Shown piece by piece: positions 6,901-13,222 of a stretch of DNA of 16,912 nt. The stretch is from JAQVUB01 sp033809415 (lineage in GTDB: Bacteria; Verrucomicrobiota; Lentisphaeria; Oligosphaerales; Oligosphaeraceae), in contig JAPXLT010000075.1 in NCBI GenBank assembly GCA_033809415.1, positions 1 to 16,912 of the forward strand, in the 5' to 3' direction. Under the pieces are notes generated by a model that was given only the letters and a program-made list of their open reading frames with translations, was not told the origin of the DNA and did not search any database. A program made the translations under genes and the position numbers. How positions within the stretch are numbered: position 1 is the stretch's first letter; each line of letters begins with the position of its first letter.

Positions 6901-7476
6901 ACCAAGTTTATCTACGGCGTGGACTGGAAAAAGCTTATTGCGCATATGGACTTTGGCGGCGCCGGCTATGGGCGTCCCATCGCTGATATCAAGGCCACCG
7001 TGGCTGCTGTACAACCCAAGCCCATGATCATGGGCGTCATCGCCAACCCCTACCTAGTCAGCTCGCGGATGCCGCCTACCTTTACCAGCGCAGCCGAACT
7101 CATGCGTGCCATGTGCGATTCGTCCGGTGGCATTCTCATCTATAATTACCCCACCCTGGATGCCCGGAGCTTCTCTGCCCAAGCGCTGGTCTCCAGAATC
7201 GTAGCCGAGAATGAACAGTTTTTCGCTCCCAGCCAATATAAGATAGCGGGCGATGAGATTGCACGGACTCAAGGATGCGAGGCTTTCCTACGTGCTGACC
7301 AAGATGGCAATCTGCTCATGGTGTTCGTCAACCTAAGCAGGAGCAAAACTGCATTTTCAGGCGATTTCAAAAAACGGGGAAGGATTTTCAACTGCCGCAC
7401 TGGCGAAGAAACCACCCAGATATCCGGCAGCTTGGTTTCCGGCGATATCGCCGTCTATAAACTGCAGGCAAACTAG
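3913..7476 (+). CDS. Large secreted multidomain protein: CBM-like modules plus TIM-barrel-like hydrolase region
   Basis: This is a 1187-aa exported protein. The signal peptide is MRTFFLLLAFAFPSALC, with a likely cut near residue 17-18. Residues 20-135 look like a beta-sandwich. VFEAEDFPGTNGW (147-159) recalls the 'EAEDF' opening of CBM35/CBM6-like modules. PQIDGNLDEGSWQSA (295-309) through GNGYYSVELAIPFEDIG (430-446) is a good match to a CBM9-type/DOMON carbohydrate-binding module. From about 797 (VHVQLWAGW) to about 1100 the pattern suggests a (beta/alpha)8 barrel. It includes DIICWDYECP near 909 and CPRCQGRFAAKYDLP, a Cys-x-x-Cys-F block seen in some GH42-like and related glycosidases. E916 in WDYE is a candidate acid, but this is unproven. 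AAGGG at 3902-3906 supports the start. It is probably a periplasmic or outer-surface glycan hydrolase of unknown substrate, and forms a pair with the next gene. Confidence 0.8.
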   Translation: MRTFFLLLAFAFPSALCGGTVYQADFARDFSLFKPYRDQAPVLQGGKLYLGSGTQINVPLPRPGRYLVEAQVTGKSRTQMASFGAPATTYTDELENGGLHRLSYYSNRGMLSLCIYTLSDEAFALHSLSVKEIETPQLDEADVPALVFEAEDFPGTNGWTRKEQGSDIIYRSGQRWYRPLRDFPAPRSSKPLYLYVRARSQRGSKMRLALCSDRQALAVTELNTSQFAWFSMGPLTGAALGEALSMQINGEPNVNVDIDRFAWSSNANMRAEELEQLPSQNLEQPLLSAFPIQKPQIDGNLDEGSWQSALQVSPFRLVRENTLAVEQTSFKLGYDENALYLGVKAEESALIPANQRMHEFRNKLQAPNLRSCYGDDVILLLIMRQGQSKMYEFVVNANGVLTCAQSDAPDYWSGRQLYNPQGSKAAAQIGNGYYSVELAIPFEDIGGKAKYDGELRILIGRVEKSRSESSSYAAVELGFHLPENLLPLHFAKQALAGEICTAAEFFPGSNRLPLEGDPMLLLNRLRKDDKVENFVSEEGSFEIAEGGEFIFNSICYEPGSLRPLLQSPPIRLRTVSSQLQFEDVPGLTVSLNGKEIKPGKPLSSGLNKLTVSGDKAETTRFRVGDFSFSVDQTWQKSAQGYSKNLLLEHSLLWPDWCKEGLSIMAGHVQQVLFPPMLPEGHSADDMQFHIELPEGFSFEGASGYYKEYPLSYAMTGKLQRQGQAYIRYSINFLNRRKYVENIPSHHYVAFVIRAPESNNAFETKFYFHTSADSLALSELPNECKVFVLPAEKSALPQKVHVQLWAGWLSSMDDKALQELILRDALACGYNEVGVKNSIGLKYFTLIGFESWNFSLQSFLDQYPDSAQVEFASGKSSKTFVCSTRMQDNDFAAWLAEKLPEWHKRRGSSDIICWDYECPVYTSYLACLCPRCQGRFAAKYDLPADLTSDEIKAKYSKQWIDFMTSQMAGVAAALYKGIKDYNPALEFYIYSGYESEQTKFIYGVDWKKLIAHMDFGGAGYGRPIADIKATVAAVQPKPMIMGVIANPYLVSSRMPPTFTSAAELMRAMCDSSGGILIYNYPTLDARSFSAQALVSRIVAENEQFFAPSQYKIAGDEIARTQGCEAFLRADQDGNLLMVFVNLSRSKTAFSGDFKKRGRIFNCRTGEETTQISGSLVSGDIAVYKLQAN

Positions 7477-7504
7477 AATAAAAGCAGGAGAAACCAACAT
7501 CCCA

Positions 7505-7620
7505 GACTGCAAATCCACGTGCCGGTCTATCCGTCGAAGCAGTAACTCTATAAAATTTTCGTGGCTGTTCGTGTGGTTCGTGGTTAAAAAATAGGTTTCG
7601 AACGGTCAGTCCACGCCAAG
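7505..7620. repeat. Dispersed repeat, family 2, copy B, between paired genes
   Basis: This is the partner of 1001-1116. It fills most of the gap between the 1187-aa gene and its small neighbour. Positions 7570-7592 recur exactly, reverse-complemented, at 8805-8827. Positions 7603-7620 recur reverse-complemented with one difference at 8834-8851. Confidence 0.8.
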
Positions 7621-7631
7621 ATTTTTTCATT

Positions 7632-7635
7632 GGAG
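7632..7635 (+). promoter_or_regulatory. Ribosome binding site deciding the start at 7642
   Basis: GGAG is six bases before the ATG at 7642, where a signal peptide begins. An in-frame TTG at 7630 overlaps the site itself and is unlikely to be used. Confidence 0.7.
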
Positions 7636-7641
7636 TATCGA

Positions 7642-8781
7642 ATGAAGGCGTTCTTTTCCATATTAGCAATTTCATTGTGTGCAAGTTTTGTGTTGTTCGC
7701 CGCTGATGGTGCTACCGATAAAAGCTTGCTATCTTTTCCAAATGCAATTTTGGAAAATGAAATTCTGCGGCTTGAATTCTTGCCGACATCATTGGGGCGT
7801 TTGAACAGGATATTGCACAAACCATCAGGAGTCGAGTTGCTGCTTCCGCGGATAAGTTGGCAGGTCGTGGTTGACCCTGTGTTATTTATAAAAAATAAAA
7901 CCAATGCCATGGGGTGTTGTGAATTTTTTTGGGGCAGCAATCACGGCCAGTTTGACGGCCAGTGTGAGATTACTTCGCATGAGAAGGAAAAGATGGTCTT
8001 CAATTCCGATTCCTATGGAGTTTTAGGCGTCAAATTAAAACGTCAAGTTGTTTTGCCGGCAGACTGTTCAAGTTTCAGTTTCGAGTCCGTTGTCACTTTG
8101 AAAGAAGGTCAGCGTTTTTTATTGCGTCCCTGGTTCAACGTAGTTCCAGTAGACCATGACCGATCTTTTTTAAGAGTTCCGCTTCGTGGCGGAGTCAAGG
8201 AAAATTCCCTGGGTGCCTGCCATTACGCCGATGCGTCCCATGTGGGAACAGGGCGACCAGGAATTTTGCCGCCTGCCAGAAATTGGATGGCGACGGTGTA
8301 TCCTGACCAGCAGCTCATCTTTGCCATCATGATTCCTGACAACGAGCTTTTCCCAGATGGCTCATTCTATACTTGGTGGGGGATGCTGACGGATGGGAAA
8401 AGTTGCAAAACCATGGATGTTATCTACAATGCAAAGCAACTTGGCCCCGGAGAAAACTATCCGTTTTCAATCAAATTCATGATTTTTTCCGGTTTGACAA
8501 ATATCCGGGAGCTTGCCGGGAACACTGCAGTGGATTGTGCAATCAATAAAAAAGACGGACAACGCGAAATAGAAATGCGCTTTGCCACCAGCTGTGATCT
8601 GCCTGAAGGCGAATTCAAACTGAAAATCAACGGCAAGATCACCCATCAAATCCAGATGCCAGCATTACGACCAGGAAATACCTTCACATGCTCCTTTGCT
8701 TGTCCTGCACTGGCAGATAAATGTGAAATTGGCGGAATTCTGCCGGATGGCACTGAATTCACATTGCTCGATGCTGAATGA
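7642..8781 (+). CDS. Small secreted galactose-mutarotase-like protein (paralogue 1)
   Basis: This is a 379-aa protein with signal peptide MKAFFSILAISLCASFVLFA, likely cut after LFA or AADGA. The segment ILENEILRLEFLPTSLGRLNRILHKPSGVELL (36-67) has the spacing of the galactose-mutarotase-like fold, as in aldose-1-epimerase-like and DUF4380-like proteins: a native strand, then 'P..GGR...I....G.E.L'. Other conserved points are GCCEFFWG (91-98), PPARNWMA (210-217) and LFPDGSFYTWWG (236-247). All three recur in the 396-aa protein at 11992, so these are paralogues. The enzyme's usual histidines are not obvious, so it may be a sugar-binding or lyase-like relative. It follows a large putative hydrolase, as its paralogue does. 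Its base composition is visibly more AT-rich than the gene before it. Confidence 0.75.
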   Translation: MKAFFSILAISLCASFVLFAADGATDKSLLSFPNAILENEILRLEFLPTSLGRLNRILHKPSGVELLLPRISWQVVVDPVLFIKNKTNAMGCCEFFWGSNHGQFDGQCEITSHEKEKMVFNSDSYGVLGVKLKRQVVLPADCSSFSFESVVTLKEGQRFLLRPWFNVVPVDHDRSFLRVPLRGGVKENSLGACHYADASHVGTGRPGILPPARNWMATVYPDQQLIFAIMIPDNELFPDGSFYTWWGMLTDGKSCKTMDVIYNAKQLGPGENYPFSIKFMIFSGLTNIRELAGNTAVDCAINKKDGQREIEMRFATSCDLPEGEFKLKINGKITHQIQMPALRPGNTFTCSFACPALADKCEIGGILPDGTEFTLLDAE

Positions 8782-8804
8782 TAAATAGACCCCATCCAAA
8801 AAGG

Positions 8805-8851
8805 ATTTTTTAACCACGAACCACACGAAAAAACTTGGCGTGGGCTGACCG
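8805..8851. repeat. Inverted copies of two family 2 modules (CACGAA type)
   Basis: Positions 8805-8827 are an exact reverse complement of 7570-7592. Positions 8834-8851 match 7603-7620 reverse-complemented at 17 of 18 bases. Their left-to-right order is the same on both sides of the 379-aa gene, so each module is turned in place instead of forming one simple inverted repeat. Confidence 0.85.
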
Positions 8852-8861
8852 TCCGCAACCC

Positions 8862-8927
8862 ACACGGACTTTACACGGACGGGACACGGACTTTACACGG
8901 ACGGGACACGGACTTTACACGGACGAC
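8862..8927. repeat. 22-bp tandem repeat, three copies
   Basis: Three head-to-tail units occur at 8862-8883, 8884-8905 and 8906-8927. Each is built from two related 11-mers, ACACGGACTTT and ACACGGACGGG. The last unit ends GAC instead of GGG and runs into GGATCGGACGGATCG. There are no spacers, so this is not a CRISPR array. Confidence 0.9.
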
Positions 8928-8982
8928 GGATCGGACGGATCGCCATGTGCCAAGGTCGGCTTTACTTTTTCAGTCGGAGGCG

Positions 8983-9034
8983 ATATGGAGCGCCGGCGGC
9001 TCGTCGGCATGAAGCCGGCTTCCCTCTTCCATCA
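8983..9034. repeat. GC-rich palindromic element (GCCGGC hairpin)
   Basis: GCCGGC at 8992-8997 and again at 9014-9019 can pair, with ATGGA (8985-8989) and TCCAT (9028-9032) extending the stem outside. The sequence looks like a dispersed intergenic palindrome. A plus-strand open frame crossing it (8835-9122) is built from this and neighbouring repeats and is not called as a gene. Confidence 0.45.
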
Positions 9035-9074
9035 CCGAAAAATCAAAAAACTCTCTCACAGTAGTACTGAAGAT

Positions 9075-9171
9075 GCCCTGTTCACCAACATGGTGAACAG
9101 CATGAGCTTCACAAAATTTTGAAAACAAAGGAATTAGGACTAAAAGTCAGCTTTGACTGCTTTTTTTTAGG
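9075..9171 (+). repeat. Inverted repeat arm R of the 5.8-kb pair, with perfect hairpin and terminator-like stem
   Basis: This is the reverse complement of 3261-3356 with few changes. CTGTTCACC-AACAT-GGTGAACAG (9078-9100) is a perfect 9-bp stem. At 9140-9168, AAAAGTCA-GCTT-TGACT-GC followed by eight T reads as a terminator on the plus strand as well. It ends about 20 bases before the start of the 935-aa gene. Confidence 0.85.
9140..9168 (+). terminator. Terminator or attenuator-like stem directly before the 935-aa gene
   Basis: An A-run, the stem AGTCA-GCTT-TGACT, then GC and eight T lie 24 bases before the ATG. In the plus direction it could end transcripts from the upstream module, or cause premature termination ahead of the 935-aa gene. 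The stem is short, so strength is uncertain. Confidence 0.45.
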
Positions 9172-9191
9172 CTAAATTGAAAAGGCATTTT

Positions 9192-11999
9192 ATGAAAAGA
9201 ATCACGATTTTTGCGGCTGCTATCCTGATTGCTTTCTGTGCGTCGGCCACAGATTATTTTGATTTGACATTTGTTTCCGGAAAATACCCGTTATTACTCC
9301 AAGAAAAAAACTTGGCTCGAAAGCGGCAAATTCGCGGTGATATACGTGTTTTCAATGGGAAAAGCGAGAAGCATGATCATCTGGATATCCAAATTATAGA
9401 TAAAGACACGGTTTCCTTGCAGAGCGAGCAGTATACCTTGCAGCTGCGCCTAAAAAGACTTGAAAAGCTGACTCTACTTGAAGGAGAACTGTGTAATCGT
9501 AGTTCAGAGGAGTTGTTGCTGCAGCCGGAATTGATCTTTTTTGTGCCCAAAGAAACGGGGGAAAATTATTTTTTTAATGGTCATGATACGCTCGCAGTAG
9601 AGGAAAAAACGATCTCTCGACTAGGCTTGAAAGGCCGCCCTGTGCAAAAACTGGCGGGCGTAACCCAAGCCTTTCCGGTAGGAGCACTGATTTCACCTAG
9701 TATGGTTGTCTTTGTCGGACAACCTCCTCACGAGATGATTAGTTATCACGGAACAGTGCTTTCGCCGATATCATCCGATGAATACACTCTGAGTTTTTTA
9801 CAGCGTCACGCTATAGGCGTCCAACGAAATCTCAAATTTCGGCTGTTGGCGGGATTGGTTCCGGCACGTTATGGTTTGGTTGAACCCGCCGTTCAGGCGG
9901 TTTTTGATTCGTTCCCGGAGCTGGTCACGCCGGTAGTCGGGCAGGACAACCCTTATATATGGGGGACAGATCAGTATTTGCTGAATTTCATTGGAACTCC
10001 GGATTATGAATTGTCACGACGTTATCATTGCACCTTAACTTGGTTGTACGCGCCTTTTAAAAGAGCCGGCGACATGTACGGCAGAAAAGAGCTTTGGGAC
10101 TATACGCCGCACAGGAATTTCCAGCGGGCCTGGCATACAACTATTGCCGGCATAGACTTTGATTACCGCTACCTTACTTGGGAAGAGTTCCATCAACGCC
10201 GCAGGAATTTGTTCAGCCGTTTTGGCAAAGATTTCGGCTACGCATTTTATAATACCTGCATCGGATTGTGGAGCGAGGAAACACTGGTTAAAAAACACTA
10301 CCCGGATGCAATCAATGACGATACCGATGGGGTGCAGATGTATATCGCACCTCCATGGATTAATTGCTATGACAACCATATCCGGACCTTCCCACTGGGA
10401 ACCTCATATGGCAAAGTTTTTCGTGAAGATACACGCAAGGTGTTTGAAGAGTTGGCACCGCCCGGATTCGCCTTTGATGGTGCCGGCCCCGGCGCATTTT
10501 ATAGAGGCCCAGCTGCTAAAAATCCAGAAATGCTGGGGCGCGCCTGGGATGAAAAGGGCGTATTTATCGACCAATCGGTCGCGGTTGTGGATCTGGTTAA
10601 CTTCACTCACGCGTTGGAGACAGGCGATAAACAACCCTTTGTTTGGCTGAATGGGGTATCCGGACATGGCGATATCGTTATGTATGAATATGGTTTTTTT
10701 GACGACGCTTTTCCGACTTGTATCGCTCTTGCCAGGTATAATGCAGGGCAGCTGCCTATGCTGGTCCGCGGAAATGGCTTTGTGCGTTTTTTGTATCAGC
10801 ACTTGCCTAACTGGCGAACCATGTCAAAAACAGACTTTCTTGAAGAGGTGAATCGCTTATGCGTCTATACCGTCTTTAATTGTTACAAATACGGATTGAC
10901 CGGCTTATATACGACGATGAATGGCAATGCCCTGGCTCAATATACCTTGCCAGAACTATTGGAATGCAGACGTCTGGGATGGCAGCCGCAAATTCCCATA
11001 GAATACGAGGATGACGGTAAGATGCTTTATAAAGCCCGTTATGGCAGGGCTGAGAACAGCGTTATTTTCATTGGCAATCCCTATGAAAATGCCATGCCTC
11101 TCTCTTTCAAAATTGAGCATGACGTGTTAGGGAAGGCGCAATACTTGTGGGTGAGGAAAATGCGTGACAGGGCAAAAACTGAAAATTTCCTGCATTCCGG
11201 CTTGGCGGAAATCAGCGATCTTTTGCTTTCCCGTGCCCCCTGTCTTTACGAAAGTGTATGCGGTTTAAGCCATGTTCCCGCATCCGGACTGTACGCCACG
11301 GTTTCTTCAAAACGGGATTTCGATAAAATAAAATTCACTGTAAAATTCAAAAATGACAAGCCTTTTCAAACTGCGATCATTCCTCGTAGCATACGCAAAT
11401 ATGATTTGGTTGATGTACGGATAAATGACCAAGCCGTGAAAGCAAACCTGATCGATATACCGGTCGAGGCAGAGTTAGTGCTGGAATATGCTTCCGCCGA
11501 CTTTCACTTGTCTCGCGCTGAATTGCAAAGCTTCCATTTTGCTAATGCACAAAACGAAATTACCGTTCTTATCCGGCTGCCGGAGAATCCAAATGATTCT
11601 GAAAGGCGCCAGGCCGAGAGAATGCATGCCAGATTTGAGTTTGATGCAAAGCATAAAGTGGTAGCAAAGAATTTGTCCCGCATTGTTCAAGGCGGGGCAA
11701 TAGACCCGGAAACCCCGCAAATCTGCATTTCAGTTGGGCGGAATGAGAAGCCTTGCGGTGTCAGCATAAGCAAGAATTTTTTGCGAATCAACGCCGACAA
11801 TGCAGCGCATGCAGATGCGCTGCTGCTCGAGTTCAACTATCATCTCGACCAGGTTTTTGAATATTTCATGCCATTTCGTCCTATCTATTGGAATTGCATA
11901 AGCATGGAAATGCAGGACAAGTTCGAAATATGGGATGAAACCCTGCCTTTCGAGCATTGCTTTGAATCAGAAAAACTCAAGGCCAATGGTCATGAATAA
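9192..11999 (+). CDS. Large secreted protein with probable TIM-barrel glycoside hydrolase-like core
   Basis: This is a 935-aa exported protein. The signal peptide MKRITIFAAAILIAFCASA is followed by a likely cut after A19. AAAAGG (9180-9185), six bases before the ATG at 9192, supports that start over a TTG at 9177. Residues about 20-245 look like a beta-rich domain. About 250-600 has the feel of a glycosidase barrel, with many aromatic and acidic residues. GFAFDGAGPGAFYRG (425-439) places D429 at the end of a strand, like a catalytic nucleophile, and IVMYEYGFFDDAF (495-507) offers further acids (E499, D504, D505). The last 180 residues, including QICISVGRNE and LRINADNAAHADALLLEF, resemble the alpha/beta domain found in GH20/GH67-type enzymes, here placed at the C-terminus. 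I do not recognise a named family. The stop overlaps the next gene by 8 bp, so the two are translated together. Confidence 0.75.
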   Translation: MKRITIFAAAILIAFCASATDYFDLTFVSGKYPLLLQEKNLARKRQIRGDIRVFNGKSEKHDHLDIQIIDKDTVSLQSEQYTLQLRLKRLEKLTLLEGELCNRSSEELLLQPELIFFVPKETGENYFFNGHDTLAVEEKTISRLGLKGRPVQKLAGVTQAFPVGALISPSMVVFVGQPPHEMISYHGTVLSPISSDEYTLSFLQRHAIGVQRNLKFRLLAGLVPARYGLVEPAVQAVFDSFPELVTPVVGQDNPYIWGTDQYLLNFIGTPDYELSRRYHCTLTWLYAPFKRAGDMYGRKELWDYTPHRNFQRAWHTTIAGIDFDYRYLTWEEFHQRRRNLFSRFGKDFGYAFYNTCIGLWSEETLVKKHYPDAINDDTDGVQMYIAPPWINCYDNHIRTFPLGTSYGKVFREDTRKVFEELAPPGFAFDGAGPGAFYRGPAAKNPEMLGRAWDEKGVFIDQSVAVVDLVNFTHALETGDKQPFVWLNGVSGHGDIVMYEYGFFDDAFPTCIALARYNAGQLPMLVRGNGFVRFLYQHLPNWRTMSKTDFLEEVNRLCVYTVFNCYKYGLTGLYTTMNGNALAQYTLPELLECRRLGWQPQIPIEYEDDGKMLYKARYGRAENSVIFIGNPYENAMPLSFKIEHDVLGKAQYLWVRKMRDRAKTENFLHSGLAEISDLLLSRAPCLYESVCGLSHVPASGLYATVSSKRDFDKIKFTVKFKNDKPFQTAIIPRSIRKYDLVDVRINDQAVKANLIDIPVEAELVLEYASADFHLSRAELQSFHFANAQNEITVLIRLPENPNDSERRQAERMHARFEFDAKHKVVAKNLSRIVQGGAIDPETPQICISVGRNEKPCGVSISKNFLRINADNAAHADALLLEFNYHLDQVFEYFMPFRPIYWNCISMEMQDKFEIWDETLPFEHCFESEKLKANGHE

Positions 12000-13182
12000 A
12001 TTCACATGTGTCTTGTTGCAACTGTTTTTGTTGTTGCCTGCCCTGATGGCACAACAGGAAGAACCGGTTGCATACAAAAGCCTGCATCTGGAAAATGAAT
12101 TTCTCATGCTCGAGGTTTTACCTGAGAGCTTGGGGCGAATTCAACAGATTCAAGATAAAAACAACGGACACCGTTTTTTGCGGGAACGCAAAACGAAACG
12201 GGTAAGCCTTGATCCCTTGTTCACAAAACTTGTAAGCAATGGCATTGGTGCCTGTGATGAATTCTGGAGGTCGTTTTTAACTCACTCCGAACAGGAAATG
12301 TCAGTTGAGGAATATTCCGAAAAACAAGTAGTGCTTTCGGCAGAATACTATGGGTGGAAAAATCTGAATCTTTCCAGGAAAATTTCATTGCTTCCCGGAA
12401 CTTCTGTGATTCATGTGACAAGCAGCTTTGTGTCAAATTCGAAAACAGCATATTCAGTGCCGCCGCCGGTATGGAGATTTCACCTGGACGGTGGAAACCC
12501 CAATCGCACTGATGAATTTATTCCCTTGTATCCAATACGGGGTGATGTTGCAAGCGTCAGTGGACGCAAGTGCACAGCTGTATCCCCGCCGATAACACAA
12601 ATTTCCAGGTGGAAATGCGGGAGTTTCGCCCCCGCGCGAAATTGGATCGCTGTTGGTTTCCCGCATCAGCAAATGGTTTTTGTATTAATTGTCCCGGAAG
12701 AATCGCTGTTTCCAGATGGTAATTTTTATGCGCTTTATGGCGGCTTGGATCGCCGTTGGTTCTGGAATATGCACATCATTTTCAATCCCTGTCCCGTGAT
12801 GAATTATGGCGACTCTTACGCCTATTCATTTCAAATTGCAGTATTTTACGGCATCGGCGAACTTAAAGATATCTGTGGCGACATTGCAATTGAAGCTGGT
12901 GTAAGTTATCAGGATGAAGATGCTTTTCTAGAACTTGCTCTGTCAACATCACGACCGCAACCTGCGAAACAACTGGAGCTGGAGCTGACCTGCAATGACA
13001 GCCGGATATTGCGGCGAACACAAATGCTTCCTGATTTTAATCCAGGTAAAGCATACAGATATAAGTTCCATTTCACAAAAGCCGAGCTGGAAGATAAAAG
13101 CTGGAATGTTGGCGGAAACATATATGAAGTCGGAAAATTTCATTTGATCCAACCGATAGTCCGCATCAACGCAAATAAATAA
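11992..13182 (+). CDS. Small secreted galactose-mutarotase-like protein (paralogue 2)
   Basis: This is a 396-aa protein. The signal peptide MNKFTCVLLQLFLLLPALMA ends in the cut site ALMA-QQ. LHLENEFLMLEVLPESLGRIQQIQDKNNGHRFL (31-63) matches the opening of the 379-aa protein. GACDEFW (86-92), FAPARNWIAVGFPHQQMVFVLIVPEESLFPDGNFYALYGG (212-251) and the C-terminal beta domain also match. The two are clear paralogues with a mutarotase-like fold; no activity is known. The chosen ATG (11992) overlaps the upstream stop as ATGAATAA, with AAGG nine bases before it. An ATG six bases earlier is too close to that site. Tight coupling to the 935-aa gene suggests the products act on the same substrate or as a complex in the periplasm. 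Confidence 0.75.
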   Translation: MNKFTCVLLQLFLLLPALMAQQEEPVAYKSLHLENEFLMLEVLPESLGRIQQIQDKNNGHRFLRERKTKRVSLDPLFTKLVSNGIGACDEFWRSFLTHSEQEMSVEEYSEKQVVLSAEYYGWKNLNLSRKISLLPGTSVIHVTSSFVSNSKTAYSVPPPVWRFHLDGGNPNRTDEFIPLYPIRGDVASVSGRKCTAVSPPITQISRWKCGSFAPARNWIAVGFPHQQMVFVLIVPEESLFPDGNFYALYGGLDRRWFWNMHIIFNPCPVMNYGDSYAYSFQIAVFYGIGELKDICGDIAIEAGVSYQDEDAFLELALSTSRPQPAKQLELELTCNDSRILRRTQMLPDFNPGKAYRYKFHFTKAELEDKSWNVGGNIYEVGKFHLIQPIVRINANK

Positions 13183-13186
13183 ATTC

Positions 13187-13216
13187 CGAGTTTTCCGTGT
13201 ATTCCGTGGACAAAAA
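13187..13216. repeat. Short CCGTG-type repeat between convergent genes
   Basis: GAGTTTTCCGTGTATTCCGTGGACAAAAAT (with a break in pattern) resembles 3706-3735. It fills most of the 40-bp gap between the convergent 396-aa gene and the glycerate kinase gene. No stem-and-T-run terminator is visible here. Confidence 0.5.
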
Positions 13217-13222
13217 TAAGTT

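Noticed and set aside
8862..8927. Possible CRISPR array
   Set aside because: Units are contiguous with no spacers and there are only three.
8835..9122. Plus-strand open frame of 95 codons between the two modules
   Set aside because: It is made of the 22-bp tandem repeat, the GCCGGC palindrome and the inverted repeat arm; the reading frame looks incidental.
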